Counted from the stretch's first letter, positions 28,101-35,172 are shown. The stretch: 64,000 nucleotides of DNA from Cliona cf. orientalis (GCA_963930775.1 OZ005694.1:6503054-6567053), one strand, 5' to 3'. A program made the numbers and translations. Notes: generated by a model not told the origin, from the sequence alone.

Positions 28101-28988
28101 CTATAAGTATGACTATACCATAACCTAGTGCAATAATATTATATGTTATACATAGTTGGGTATAATTCTAGTATAACATGTATAATTAGATCGAACAGCA
28201 ACTTAGATAGTTATACGTATAATGAGTGTATAATTCTAGTATAACATGTATATTTAACCATTTCTGCACACTTATGAAGAGAGCAGCAGTCGGCGTTTCG
28301 ATGGAAAAGAACGAAAAGATAAGCGTGTCTATCGATCGTTAATATACAAAATCGAAGAAAGAAGTGACTGGAGAATTTTTTCTGTGCAGCTGCCGTGCTT
28401 GCCTAGCCGCTGCAACTATGGCAACGGCTCTGTATCATGGACGGTCAATGTTAGCTACACGGCCGACTTCTTCGAGCCATAATTCCGAATTTTGGTAAGT
28501 ATAGCGTTCTAGAAGCTATGAAGCAGATTTTTGTGTAGAGGAATAATTCCTCTATCGATCTATACCAAAAAGTGAAAAATGATAATTATCAACTTGGGCA
28601 ACTATTTTGGCCTGTATCTCAGATTGATATCCAGCGCATTATGAGGCTTGGTTTCCGCGTGGAGGATCACATGAAGGATGAAAGGCCTGCTCCTAATGTG
28701 TCCATTATTTGGAAGTTCTACTGTAGCTATAAAAATAATCATTGCTGTGCCTAGCTATACTGATTAATTCTTTGCTTCATAACCAGAAATACATCTTACT
28801 AACCACACTCCCTCACATATGTAATAATTAATTTGCATCCATCCACAGTTACAGAGTATGGTGCTATCAACCTTGAAGAGCTGTGCCTGGAAAGACTATC
28901 AAGTTGGCTAAAGAGTGGTGATGAAGTTGATAGACTACCACTTCCAACAAGACTCAAAGACAAGTTGAAATGGTATTTTGATGAGTAG
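367..28988 (+). CDS. Death-domain/NHR/SOCS-box adaptor gene, plus-strand paralogue (exons 2-7; exon 1 outside window)
   Basis: Six exons are visible: 367-1121, 10239-10367, 10432-10584, 12224-12398, 15725-16348 and 28849-28988. Each has AG before and GT after, and the phases chain without a break (1-0, 0-0, 0-0, 0-1, 1-1, 1-stop), giving about 658 residues. The first coding exon, which holds a death domain in the minus-strand paralogue, must lie left of base 1. Seen: all six exons are open. Known: NHR domains bind substrate proteins, and SOCS boxes recruit elongin B/C and cullin-5. Inferred: an E3 ubiquitin-ligase substrate adaptor. Intron 2 (9.1 kb) and intron 6 (12.5 kb) are filled with transposons, unlike the compact paralogue. 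Exon structure is well supported by the paralogue; function is inferred. Confidence 0.85.
1654..1921. mobile_element. hAT-type MITE, CAGGGTTGCATACAG ends
   Basis: A 268-bp element starts CAGGGTTGCATACAG and ends with its reverse complement. It is flanked by the 5-bp direct repeat GATAT (1649-1653, 1922-1926). A second copy lies inverted at 34625-34891. The CAGGG terminus and short duplication fit the hAT superfamily. It carries G and C homopolymer runs and has no coding capacity. Confidence 0.8.
2128..4090 (+). pseudogene. Decayed hAT transposase (ZNF862/KIAA1586-like)
   Basis: Fragments in several frames line up in order with ZNF862-like hAT transposases. They begin with a basic serine-rich N-terminus (2149). 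A zinc-finger-like region with Cys and a later HxxxxxH follows at about 2340-2470, then the catalytic core around GGGTDGASVN (about 3045) with a downstream CYAHRLELA motif (about 3140). A C-terminal helical/dimerisation part runs to about 4080. Stops interrupt it: for example, an expected zinc-finger Cys codon reads TGA at 2350, and frames shift near 2530, 2790, 2850 and 3310. It is inactive. It sits in intron 2 of the adaptor gene in the same orientation. Confidence 0.75.
4240..4652. mobile_element. CACTA-type MITE
   Basis: A 413-bp unit begins CACTAAGCAGAAAA and ends TTCCTACTTAGTG. It shares its whole interior (a cACGTAGCGCGTGGGCGGAA segment and a GGCACGCAGAATGGGTC segment, here reverse-complemented) with the next unit at 4679-5692 and with the array at 23713-25268. 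Non-coding. The CACTA terminus suggests the CACTA/EnSpm superfamily (inference). Confidence 0.7.
4763..5406. mobile_element. Mariner-like MITE (TACCGTAGG ends), split by an insertion
   Basis: The right part (5196-5406) begins TACCGTAGGACGGG and ends CCGACCTACGGTA, inside a TA duplication. A second copy lies at 47629-47847. The first bases (TATACCG) also remain at 4763-4769, left of the nested Mutator-like element. Confidence 0.75.
4770..5191. mobile_element. Mutator-like MITE (TAGCCTCGTCCCCAGG family)
   Basis: The element starts TAGCCTCGTCCCCAGG and ends in the inverse CCTGGGGACGAGGATA. It is flanked by an exact 9-bp direct repeat, CTTATACCG (4761-4769, 5192-5200). The inverted arms extend inward for about 90 bases, through a GGCCTGGTACGCGAAGTCACG block. 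Nine-base target duplications are typical of Mutator-like elements. Confidence 0.8.
5703..7935 (-). pseudogene. LINE ORF2 reverse transcriptase, broken by a stop and a frameshift
   Basis: Three pieces read in order. The first is the connector up to LPWLTKAIT (7935-7663), ending in an in-frame TAG. The second covers NKSTGPDGISARMLK, then SNYRPISILSVLSK, then FFDLKKAFDSVSHHLL (to about 6730). The third, shifted near 6780, holds GVLQGSVLGPLLF and the catalytic LFADD motif (about 6600), thumb and C-terminus to 5703. The conserved motifs show reverse transcriptase of the CR1/Jockey group. Inactive as it stands. Confidence 0.85.
8126..8587 (-). pseudogene. LINE ORF2 endonuclease (EEP) segment, frameshifted
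   Basis: The frame contains FSVNARSLLPKIDELRAL, then a HLICIVESWL segment with the catalytic Glu, and a Gly-rich HDRNRQGGGVLIF motif. These are hallmarks of apurinic-like endonucleases of CR1/Jockey LINEs. The frame is lost after about 8126, and the His-containing C-terminal part is scattered over other frames to about 7970. Confidence 0.7.
8584..9657 (-). CDS. LINE ORF1: PHD-finger and coiled-coil protein
   Basis: The frame is open for about 357 residues from the ATG at 9657. That start was chosen because the longer frame begins in adaptor-gene sequence. Residues about 26-80 form a PHD-type zinc finger (CDGCC, then CxxxCQKWYHRLC, then CWLC). A predicted coiled coil follows (about 85-130), then a basic linker and a domain with conserved Trp residues, and a Thr/Ser/Pro-rich tail. 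PHD fingers are known in ORF1 of several CR1-like LINEs. The role is inferred to be RNA or chromatin binding during retrotransposition. Confidence 0.8.
   Translation of the reverse strand: MSKAKKSKAVSKSGKADTAAEQDTICDGCCTSIDDNEHEAIQCEGSCQKWYHRLCAGVSKYHYDKLADSPSPFVCWLCSDSLQKAVIRKLQQELVSLKHEFMTKLDANHSAIAALKEENAALKVALGQNGLQQQSSHDISNPARSRKPRRRRKPQQAPRPNSTASAVQSSPNPEDEENATTEDQSTTRKQRTQISGARKIWGTHSSATTHAVSKAIATLAKVSDSNFTIKRKYKMSHSGSAGGKLTHWWFVIRANEEFLGQLEHKWNQVQLQVNWKLEPLYTFADLTQQPNNSTSHPPLVSDSSQAATSTSTQVTETNSPATATTHSNPTITTPQPTPPNVDAPFLGESNPISLPVR
9767..9892 (-). pseudogene. Inverted fragment of adaptor exon 3 at the LINE 5' junction
   Basis: The reverse complement of this stretch matches the acceptor and most of exon 3 (10225-10350) without a visible mismatch. 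The two copies form an inverted repeat with about 126-base arms and a 330-base spacer. It is not needed for the gene, because the forward copy is complete. Its inner edge is exactly where LINE sequence starts. Confidence 0.8.
9893..10224. other. Spacer of the exon 3 inverted repeat, intron 2
   Basis: AT-rich sequence with no coding signal or recognised repeat. It may include the original 3' end of intron 2. Confidence 0.4.
10239..10367 (+). CDS. Adaptor gene exon 3
   Basis: The exon is 129 bp, phase 0 at both ends, after CTTGCAG and before GTAAAG. It encodes 43 residues starting VESPPQQADASVDALYS. The same length, phase and near-identical sequence occur in the minus-strand paralogue at 51671-51543. 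With exons 4 and 5 it forms a conserved, probably beta-rich module that I cannot assign to a family. Confidence 0.85.
10432..10584 (+). CDS. Adaptor gene exon 4
   Basis: The exon is 153 bp, phase 0, and encodes 51 residues including SLRVIVPEKNP and ITAVEPEDGM. The paralogous exon (51482-51318) is four codons longer (inserted acidic residues near DDDDE). The donor is GTAACA, weak but conserved in both copies. Confidence 0.8.
10648..10905. mobile_element. MITE with 34-base terminal inverted repeats
   Basis: The left end AGGCCACTTCAACTTAATAC and onwards is matched inversely at the right end, closing with TTGAAGTGGCCT. The interior holds GGTCGG-rich inverted sequence. The flanks TTA and TTA may be the target duplication. 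It lies in intron 4. Confidence 0.7.
10906..12223 (+). other. Rest of intron 4
   Basis: About 11060-11373 is the right half of the repeat family seen whole at 26773-27326 (ends GCTACTGGGGATA). Around 11610-11960 there is a short imperfect inverted sequence with GGTCCGGCTGGTCCGG. The remainder has no coding signal. Parts near 12000-12200 match the paralogue's intron (about 50770-51050), so they predate the duplication. Confidence 0.5.
12224..12398 (+). CDS. Adaptor gene exon 5
   Basis: The exon is 175 bp, from phase 0 to phase 1. It encodes RASDIWRESEHEDLQHRLLD, then RFDPPTIKFEGSTDDS. The acceptor is TTTTCAACAG and the donor GTACGA. Length and phase equal those of the paralogous exon 50725-50551. 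Confidence 0.85.
12399..15724 (+). other. Intron 5 of the plus-strand adaptor gene
   Basis: No exons seen. It contains a G/C-run repeat (about 13690-13770, again 15195-15270, sharing GGGGTCCCCATTTT), a one-sided Mutator-like MITE end (about 13845-13920), a small inverted-repeat element (14104-14300) and AT-rich filler. Some blocks (12530-12800, 15400-15720) match the paralogue's intron in reverse order, showing that the whole locus was duplicated. Confidence 0.5.
14104..14300. mobile_element. Small MITE with TTCTTCTAAAAATTCGGC ends
   Basis: TTCTTCTAAAAATTCGGC at the left is matched by GCCGAATTTTTAGAAGAA at the right, about 200 bp apart. The target duplication is not clear. Confidence 0.6.
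15725..16348 (+). CDS. Adaptor gene exon 6: neuralized (NHR) domain
   Basis: The exon is 624 bp, phase 1 at both ends, 208 residues. After a short acidic linker (SESDTDES) it holds a full NHR-type fold. It starts FGYHNAAGKNIRISNNG, then AEFEVKM in the second strand pair, a long loop, LREGDCVGLRLSRDG, LEFTVNGESQG and a closing IYAVVDHYGPCVATV. This matches the NHR pattern of a Gly-rich start, an internal NG turn and a final strand with [D]xYG. NHR domains bind target proteins. The tail AGECYSSHIYS after 16348 is intron read-through. Confidence 0.85.
16349..17109 (+). other. Start of intron 6
   Basis: No coding signal. About 16831-17045 is the left part of the TA-flanked family seen whole at 41718-42293 (begins CAGTGGAACTTCT). 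Sequence at 16400-16620 matches the paralogue's intron at about 47990-48200. Confidence 0.5.
17110..17506. mobile_element. Mutator-like MITE (TAGCCTCGTCCCCAGG family)
   Basis: A 397-bp element with about 70-base inverted ends, from TAGCCTCGTCCCCAGG to GGGGACGAGGCTA. The flanks GTTGCATCA and GTTGCACCA form a 9-bp target duplication with one mismatch. The interior has no coding frame of note. Confidence 0.8.
17507..17989 (+). other. Intron 6 filler between a MITE and a LINE
   Basis: A one-sided end of the TACCGTAT...ATTTTCG MITE family lies near 17852-17885. Nothing else is recognised. Confidence 0.4.
19148..19481. mobile_element. hAT-type MITE (CAGGGCCGGGGGA family) inside the LINE
   Basis: Ends CAGGGCCGGGGGA and its inverse CCCCCGGCCCTG are flanked by a 5-bp repeat AAGAA (19143-19147, 19482-19486). 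It shares its interior with 36324-36738. The LINE reading frame resumes on each side. Confidence 0.8.
19854..20451. mobile_element. Mariner-like element with about 125-base inverted repeats inside the LINE
   Basis: GGGTCTCCACACCAAAAAAT at the left is matched inversely at the right, and the arms continue for about 125 bases through TCGTTGTTCTTGCACAATTG. Both sides are flanked by TA. The 598-bp element interrupts the reverse transcriptase. Confidence 0.8.
20645..21833. mobile_element. Right portion of the CAGTGGAACTTCT family, split by a TA-element
   Basis: This region matches 41930-42230 (from CCAGGAAGCCACACC to GGACAACCTCCATAT) except for bases 20933-21751, which are an inserted element. The left part of the family is absent here. 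Confidence 0.7.
20933..21751. mobile_element. TA-flanked element with TACCGTACTCGCTCTAAT ends
   Basis: The 819-bp insertion has matching inverted ends (TACCGTACTCGCTCTAAT and ATTAGAGCGAGTACGGTA). The uninterrupted relative at about 42153 reads CGCTAACTAGC with no element, which supports insertion at TA. Confidence 0.8.
22463..22543. repeat. Tandem repeat, four ~21-bp units
   Basis: Four successive copies of CATAGAGACCTACAAGTT with one- to three-base linker differences. Confidence 0.85.
22634..22770. repeat. Long imperfect hairpin
   Basis: The arms GGTCTCTACGC.TTTTAAGAGACC and their inverse flank a CCTCGCTTCGCTCGGG core. The total span is about 137 bases, likely a MITE remnant. Confidence 0.7.
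23585..23660. mobile_element. 76-bp near-perfect palindrome of the TAGCCTCG family
   Basis: TAGCCTCGTCCCCAGGCTCC runs into its own reverse complement, ending GGGGACAAGGCTA, with one mismatch near the ends. The flanks ATATTTTTC and ATGTTTTTC look like a 9-bp target duplication with one difference. It is a minimal Mutator-like MITE consisting only of its ends. Confidence 0.8.
23713..25268. repeat. Tandem array of four CACTA-type MITE units
   Basis: Four units of about 380-400 bp follow each other head to tail, with TTTTCTGCTTAGTG at about 24090, 24474, 24877 and 25268. Each has the same internal blocks (GGGCACGCAGAATGGGTC, CATATG.TTGTATAGGAAGCC, CGCCCACGC..TACGTGAGG). Only the first keeps a clear CACTAAGTAGAAAA left end. 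Inverted single units lie at 4240-5692. Confidence 0.8.
25335..26125 (-). pseudogene. C-terminal fragment of a retroelement-associated protein
   Basis: Minus-strand pieces read LPIADHGFALHKGAF, DALCLRYSWCPEQLPS, then a CxC and stop, then VEHALSCSRGGFPSIRHNEI (about 25970), GARLDIV, and in another frame RIASLIADKY.KPYS and WLRCRLSFSLLRSAVMCLRG (to about 25380). I recognise this order as the conserved C-terminus of reverse-transcriptase-containing proteins common in cnidarians and sponges; the precise clade is uncertain. One stop and at least one frameshift make it a remnant. No reverse-transcriptase core is present nearby. Confidence 0.6.
26773..27326. mobile_element. MITE with ATCTCCCCAGTAGC ends
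   Basis: ATCTCCCCAGTAGC at the left and GCTACTGGGGAGAT at the right. It shares its interior (GGTAAAAGGTCGTCAA, CGTGAAGTTC, AGAGAAAGTAGCGCTCAGC) with 29199-29833 and its right half with 11060-11373. Confidence 0.75.
27585..27915. repeat. Minisatellite, about eight ~40-bp units
   Basis: The repeated core is GGCAGGGGGGTCGAGACATT followed by TAAACATTAATTACGTTT, with alternating AAACATTAATTACGTTT and AAACGTTTATTACGATT variants. The last unit is inverted (CACCTCGACCCCCCTGCC), making a terminal hairpin. Confidence 0.85.
28261..28848 (+). other. End of intron 6
   Basis: About 28560-28650 shares AAAGTGAAAAATGATAATTA and following bases with 42585-42655. The stretch near 28680-28735 ends GGAAGTTCTACTGTA like the right end of 41718-42293. 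It closes with the ATCCACAG acceptor. Confidence 0.5.
28849..28988 (+). CDS. Adaptor gene exon 7: SOCS box and stop
   Basis: The exon is 140 bp, entered in phase 1, and encodes 46 residues and TAG. LEELCLERL fits the elongin-BC box LxxxCxxxL. About 15 residues later VDRLPLPTRLKDKL fits the Cul5 box with its LPxP core. The short spacing, C-terminal position and Asp-Glu end are those of a SOCS box. The identical-length paralogous exon is 47462-47323. Known: SOCS boxes recruit elongin B/C and cullin-5/Rbx2. Confidence 0.85.
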
Positions 28989-29198
28989 CTATAGCTAGCC
29001 TCATTTTTCTGTATAATAATATTAGCTATAATAGTAATTATTATATTATTATTATACATCACATTGTACATTTTCCCACTGAATGTATTTTGATGAGTGC
29101 TAGCTATAGCCTCATTTTTCCAACTGATGAGTAGCTAGCTAGTTTCATTTTTCTTATTAGCTATGTTTATGATTTATAATATTATGAAAAACTTGACC
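28989..29198. other. Downstream flank of the plus-strand adaptor gene
   Basis: AT-rich, with a local duplication of TTTTGATGAGTAGCTA and GCTAGCCTCATTTTTC. No poly(A) signal AATAAA was noticed close to the stop. Confidence 0.4.
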
Positions 29199-29833
29199 AC
29201 ATCCCCAGTAGCTACATAGTTCTAATGGTGCATGTGGTAAAAGGTCGTCAATATACACCTCAATCGCAGAGATGGAGTCTAAGACCGACTCTCGACTTCG
29301 AGTTTCGATGCTTCAATCAAAGGAGATGAACTCGACAGCACGGTACAGCTTCCGAACTTCAGATCGATCGTGGCATGACGCGTGCTATAAATAGCGCAAG
29401 GCTAGCTTTACTAAGTTTATCCACAGGATTACGTCAGCCAAGAGAACGCGTGAAGTTCGGCCAGCATTACTTGTCGGAGAAAGTAGCACTCAGCTTTTAA
29501 TGTATTCGCTGGGTATGTAGGTAAGTCATAGGCGTAGGAACCATGGGGGCTCCGGGGGCTGGTGCCCCCCTATGTTTTCTGATAGTTACATAGCTAGACT
29601 CAATATTATACACACTGATCATACTCTCCTTGCCTATAGATCTGTAGAGCCCCCCTTTACCAAACCATCTTCCTACGCCCCTGAGGTAAGTTAATATATG
29701 ATTCTATCGATTTTCAGGTCTCAGAAGTGTTCTGTAAAGGCTCTGAATTTTAGCGCTATGACGACATAGGTTACATCATAATTACATCATAATCACCTTA
29801 TAACCGCAAAAAAGTAAATTTATACTGGGGATG
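29199..29833. mobile_element. MITE (ATC.CCCAGTAGC ends) carrying a nested hAT-type MITE
   Basis: It matches 26773-27326 along its length, but bases 29527-29691 are extra. Ends are ATCCCCAGTAGC and the inverse TACTGGGGAT. Confidence 0.7.
29527..29683. mobile_element. hAT-type MITE (CATAGGCGTAGGAA ends)
   Basis: The 157-bp element starts CATAGGCGTAGGAACC and ends TTCCTACGCCCCTG. It is flanked by exact 8-bp repeats AGGTAAGT (29519-29526, 29684-29691). A second copy is at 36762-36879. Confidence 0.85.
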
Positions 29834-29871
29834 TAATTATTATTGTATGCATCACATTGTACGTTTTCCAC

Positions 29872-29950
29872 TGAGATTCATCAGGCGATCATGAAGGCAG
29901 TTAAACTCATCTTCCAATGTTTCAATTCACTTGGGCACATCCAGAGGGAA
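29872..29950 (-). pseudogene. Orphan fragment of adaptor exon 2
   Basis: Read on the minus strand, CTGGATGTGCCCAAG then GAATTGAAACATTGGAAG and AACTGCCTTCATGATCGCCTG follow the start of exon 2 in both paralogues, with frame-breaking changes. About 80 bases, isolated. It marks a third, lost copy or a rearrangement scar. Confidence 0.7.
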
Positions 29951-30612
29951 CACTATACACTACTGGCCTTGCAGGGTCTTAAAATAGTCTGGATTGTGTC
30001 TCTGAAAAAGCATCTGACATAAAAAGTCTGAAAAGTTTCTCAATAGAGTATATGAAAATGGTATGAAATTGGTCTAAAAATTTGGCCCAATTTTGACTTA
30101 AAAGGGTATGAAAACGGACTGACGAAAGACTGAAAAGTTCATGAGAAGGTACTGAGACTGGTCTGAAGTATTGACATGCACAAATTCTAGAGGTGTCTAA
30201 AAGCAACCTGATATTGGTCTAAAAAGATTATTAAATATTTGTGCCACGTGAATGGAATGTGCAATATTATTATATATATACAATGAAAAATATTTTTCAG
30301 ACGATCATTTTTATTAGCTAATTATAAATTATTGTAAGAATAAAGAATAGCAGTTGGAATAAACAATAAGAATTAACATCAAAATTAAGGATAAAACCAC
30401 AAAATTAAGCAAAGTATAAAACATTAAAGTCAGCAATATACATGTACACTAAAATTAATCCTAAGAACATTCCTTACTAGAGTCTCATTGTTTGTGTTTT
30501 CTCTCAAATTTCTTCTTTTCTTTATTTCTCAATTTTCCAATCTGTTAGCCAAAGAAAATATTCCACAGTAAATTTAGAGGAAGTTGTATGCACATTTAGT
30601 GTGTAGCTACCT
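29951..30612. other. No gene seen
   Basis: AT-rich sequence with weak minus-strand frames and no recognised motif. A Lys-rich frame just left of a minus-strand AG near 30550 could be a lost receptor tail, but nothing supports it. Confidence 0.35.
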
Positions 30613-30704
30613 AGCCTCGTATCCAGGCCTGGAAGGAAAACCTGGGATGCCACAAATGATTGTACACTTTTTGCCCTCCTCCTGCGGCCTAGAGTACGAG
30701 GCTA
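30613..30704. mobile_element. TAGCCTCG-family MITE at the broken 3' end of the receptor
   Basis: The left end TAGCCTCGTATCCAGGCC and right end GGCC...TACGAGGCTA are inverted. No 9-bp flanking repeat is visible (GTAGCTACC left, CACTAACAT right). Its right part truncates the receptor frame. A related stretch (GGAGGAGGGTAAAAAAGC) follows the other receptor half at about 41640-41700. Confidence 0.6.
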
Positions 30705-30715
30705 CACTAACATCA

Positions 30716-31990
30716 TGATATATACCTTCGTTTATGGTGGTTACCAGCCAGGTTTCAGTCGACTTCGATTCACACGTAATCTCCACGGCAATAACACCAG
30801 TGTTTTCCAAAAATGTATTTTCTTTGGCCTTCAGTGGATCATTAAAACTCCAGATGACACCAATAAAGATGTCAACAAGGAATAAAAGGCCAATGATCAC
30901 AGCAAGAAATTTGTCCTTTATCAGCACCGTTTTTATCTTGGCTACATCTTGTTTCTTGAAGATATAGTAGAGTCGCCAAGTCTTGAGACACACGGTAGCC
31001 AGTATTAAGGTAAGTCCCATGTTAGCAGTCCACAGGACGGTGTTGCAGAGTCCAGTCTGTGCTGTTGTGTGTAATTTTATGCTCTCACTTATAGTATAAA
31101 GCACAGCACTAGTGATTACCAAGTAACATCCCACAAAGATAAACTGGTTAAGTCGATAGCTGGAAGCCTTGATAGTTGTGTACTTGCGGTATACTATGTT
31201 GATCACATGAGCAGGAATTGCGAGGAGAAGAGCAGCAATTTCAATGATTATATAATATTATGAAGAATACTGCAATGATTGTGTTCAAACGCTTATTATA
31301 TGGAAATTTACTTTCAATAAAACCTGGATTTGAAAATGATAGAATCATAAGTTTTCCAGATCTAAAGTAGCCAATCTGATTGCTCAAACCACTGTCATTG
31401 TATTGATACAAATCAATCGTTCTCTTAACAAACCCTGTTTCATTTTCAAATGATATTCGTCCAGTTATCCCTTCAAAATTTACATCTAACATGTGCCTCT
31501 GAATAATTTCTGTTATCCTATTCTGCCTGTTACGGCTCTCTTTCGTGAAAGTGATATTGTTGGCATCCAACTCAGTAAGAGAGCTGTTTAAGGCAAGAAC
31601 CAATGCCCATACAGCATCATAAACTGGATTGGCCCAGGCTGTTAAATTATACATAGATCTGACGGAGCATTTATACAACTTGTCTTCAGCTTCATATTCA
31701 TCAAGGTACTGATTATATGACAGACCAGACCGTAAAGTGGGCTCATTGTCTTTATCATGTTTAAGCTGAACGAAAAAGTTGACCAGCCCATTCACTACAG
31801 TAAATAAGTCTTTACTAGAACAGTGGTACATGCTACCACCGTAGTTGAAATCTTCAGCTTTATCAAAATCTGAATCATAGAGAAGTTGAGTGACCCACTG
31901 ATAGTTAGGAAAGATCATGTCTAGGTGATAGGCCAAACAAAGTATCTTGCGTGTGAGTGTAGGTGAACTCTCGATAAAAATTACTCGTAT
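30716..31990 (-). pseudogene. Class C (GABA-B-like) receptor, C-terminal half
   Basis: From 31990 the minus strand reads RVIFIESSPTLTRKILCLAY, then the rest of lobe 2 of a periplasmic-binding-type ligand domain with WANPVYDAVWALVLALN and FEGITGRISFENETG. The 7TM part follows. TM1 is broken by a one-base frameshift near 31237, then VYRKYTTIKASSYRLNQFIF (TM1-2 loop), TM2, TM3 and TM4. It ends in the second extracellular loop at about 30716, where a MITE begins, and TM5-7 are missing. Helix spacing and the IKxSS motif fit GABA-B-type receptors. The upstream lobe 1 half lies at 40909-41634 on the other strand. Confidence 0.8.
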
Positions 31991-32172
31991 ATAAAGTTTT
32001 GTGGCTTTTTGTGTGTTTCATATGTTGTATGAGAAACTCTCGCTGTTCATTGCCCCACAATTCCCCAGTGTATCCTAATTATTGAGAAGTGTCACTGTCC
32101 AATATTGCATGATGCATGCACACCTTTAGTGAGAAGAGTGTGACTTGTCATGTGTAGACTATACTATAAATA
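31991..32172. other. Right side of the proposed inversion breakpoint
   Basis: No coding continuation upstream of the receptor half. The frame hits TGA about 40 bases inside. Confidence 0.4.
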
Positions 32173-32683
32173 ATACCGTATCCTCCCGAAAATAAGCCCC
32201 CTCCCCTCTTTGACCTTCAAGTTCTTGCACAGGTATGTTTGCCTCGATTATAAGCCCCCCTCCCACCAAGTAGATAGACTGCACATATACACGCACGCGA
32301 GCGTACGTAACCCCGCCCTTCAATTGACTACGAGTACAAAGATGGTGCTGGCTTTTAGAAAAGCCTATTTTGAAGTCATTCTGTTATGATGGCACTTCTA
32401 GCTTGGCGAAGACACTTACGAGCCGGTCAAGATGCTTTTACTTTCCTCTAAAGACGTACACACACAGAACAACAAATCCTTTTCCCACCGCCGATCCTCG
32501 TGTTGCCGTCTACTTGACAGGTCATCTCGCCGCCGCTCTTTTGGAGAAGAGACAAGCAAACTCTGGATATTTCCCACGGTACGTGATCAATGATGGTGGC
32601 TAAGGGGGGCTTATCTTCGAGGGAAAGTGCATATTCGAAAATAAGCCCCCTCCCCCTTCTAGGTCATGTCTACTGCTGAAAAA

Positions 32684-32722
<39 letters not shown>
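32173..32722. mobile_element. MITE with TACCGTAT...AATAAGCCCCCTCCC ends and a long G run
   Basis: The left end TACCGTATCCTCCCGAAAAT then AAGCCCCCTCCCC is matched inversely by GGGGGGCTTAT and CGAAAATAAGCCCCC blocks near 32605-32650. The right end dissolves into a run of about 37 G (32686-32722), a possible assembly weak point. Confidence 0.6.
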
Positions 32723-32734
32723 CTTAAATTGCAG

Positions 32735-33475
32735 CCAAGGCCCAAGTTTATGTAAATATATAGAAGACATTTAGAGATTTATCATAGTGGAGATTTATGT
32801 AAATCCAGAAGACATTAATTCATGAAAGTATCAGATTTATGTAAATCTTAGATGAGATTTAGAGATGTTGTACAAACTACCACCAAACTAGGTGTGTTGA
32901 CAGAGACCCCGATTAGCAAATCGTATTATGAGTACTTTTGATCAGAAGCGGAAGGGGTCAGGAAGAGCCAGGGATGATTATGCAAGTCATCAGAAAGGCT
33001 CCTGAAGAAAAGGCCAGTAATTGCCCACATAATATTATAGATCAAAGTATTCTTTAACCACTGGCACAAAAATTAAGCTGTATTAATTAACCTTGTGGGC
33101 ATGCCCCAAGTCTTGGGTGCAGTCTTTGTATTCATGTGTGTATTTACATGGGGCACATGACCTATAGGGATGATGTTAAATGTCCACTGTGTTTTTTTTT
33201 GTAAACATCCACTACTTTCGTAAATTCCTGCAACATCACTAAATGTCTGCTACTACAGAATTTTATCACAAACTGTATAAATATCCGCTGCGATTTATAT
33301 ACCAGTGAGATTTACGTAAAATTAATATTCACTACTTTCATAAATCCCCACAGTTGTAGCATCTCTATCTTCTGTGATTCATGTCAAATTTCCACTGTAG
33401 ATGTCCACTACTTTCGTAAATCCCCAGACTCTTCTAAATGCCTGCCAACAATGAATTTTGACACAAACAGCACCC
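32735..33475. repeat. Left copy of a 0.8-kb direct repeat
   Basis: It matches 37540-38465 in the same orientation, including GTGGAGATTTATGTAAATC, GAAGAAAAGGCCAGTAATTG and CCTGCCAACAATGAATTTTG. This copy lacks the MITE present in the right copy at 37754-37978. It is rich in short inverted motifs of TCCACTACTTTCGTAAAT type. Non-coding. Confidence 0.8.
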
Positions 33476-34624
33476 CATATCTTAGTAGGGGGAGCACAAT
33501 GATAAATTTGTGCATGTCACTAAATTGCAGCCAACACTGTAAAAAATGACTAGTGACGGTCACTACATGAGGTAGTGACCGTCACTATTTTGCCCTTCAC
33601 TACCATGTAGTGAAATATATTGGTAGTGACGGTCACTACTAATAGCCTACAATTATTCTTAGTGAAATGTATGGGTAGCGAGCTTCACTGCAAATAATCA
33701 CCAGTGTTCACTACATACTGTAATGACGTCATAACCACGCATGCGCATATTAATGAGAGAGTGGCAGCTGCAGCTGAAATTTGAAAATGGAGAAGACATG
33801 AAGAGTGCTTATTCTGTGTGAAAGAAGGCAGAGAACTCTGAAGTCATTAAAAATAACGAAGGTAAATGGTGTGGAACCCATTGAGTTATATAGCTAAATG
33901 TGGTGTTGACTGTTCTGAGTATGCTAGCTAGGTAGCTAGCTTTAGTTTGAACATCTTTTAGAGTAGAACCCTAAGCTGAACCTATTTGTAAAGATTTCCA
34001 GCATATATTTACTAACATGGTTCCTGTGAAGCCTTCTATTTCATATTTTTTACCTCTCTTTTGTTTTGTATGAATAACTGTAGGTCTAAGCCTGATCAAA
34101 TGGCTGTAGAGAAGTGCTACACTAGTACAAGGTGAGGATATTGTCACAGTCACAGTACCACTTCTATTCTATACCTGCATGGTCTTAACATAGCTCAATT
34201 CATTGCTAAGATAGTGGGGGGAACTGGTTACAAACTCCATTGGTGTCCCAGGTAGCTATTAATAAGTTTGACACTTTTGGTTCGAAGTACACCCCTCCCA
34301 TATCACATTTAGATTTAAAGGCTGTTCTGCTAAGCTTTTGGGGAGTGATAAATACTAGCTACTTGTCTTCTCCTTGCTACATGTTTTATATCATTTTTGT
34401 CTTTCTCCCTGATTCTGCCCTCTCTCTTTCTTTATCCACTCTCTCCCTCCCCTCCCCTCTCTCTCCCTTTCTCTCTTCTCCTTCTCCCTCTCTCCTTTGA
34501 TCTGCTTCCCCAAACTTTATCTCTGCAGCTCAGCCTTCAAATTTAAACTGCTACGGTGATACAGCTGTTAATGCATGTATGTATGTAAGTTTCTCCTCTT
34601 ACCTCATCTCATCTCTCTCTCTCT

Positions 34625-34891
34625 CAGGGTTGCATACAGAGGGGGGGGGGGGCGCACTGGGATCTCCCCCCCCCCCCCCCCCCCCCCCAGAATTCCATAA
34701 TAATATACATGTAATATATACAGCACAAATAATATGATTACATACACAAGCAAAAAGAAATCACAGCATTATTGTGTGATTTATTTATTAGTATATACGC
34801 ATGGCAGCGGCGCATATACATACGCAAGTCATCCGTGAGATCGCCCCCTCCCCCCCCCCCCCCCCAGAAAAAAATCCTGTATGCAACCCTG
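34625..34891. mobile_element. hAT-type MITE (CAGGGTTGCATACAG ends), inverted copy
   Basis: It matches 1654-1921 in reverse. It sits in CT-repeat sequence, so the target duplication cannot be told from the repeat. Confidence 0.8.

Positions 34892-35172
<281 letters not shown>

Larger units (their letters stand above)
26130..28260. repeat. AT-rich region with dispersed TATAAAGTGTATA repeats
   Basis: Blocks near 26480-26600, 26625-26760, 27345-27450 and 27475-27575 repeat the order CATGTATAAAGTGTATA, ACCACTTTATACTACA, CTATACTGTATAATTGTATA, each about 110 bases. More loosely related TATA-rich sequence continues to 28260. No coding signal. Confidence 0.7.
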
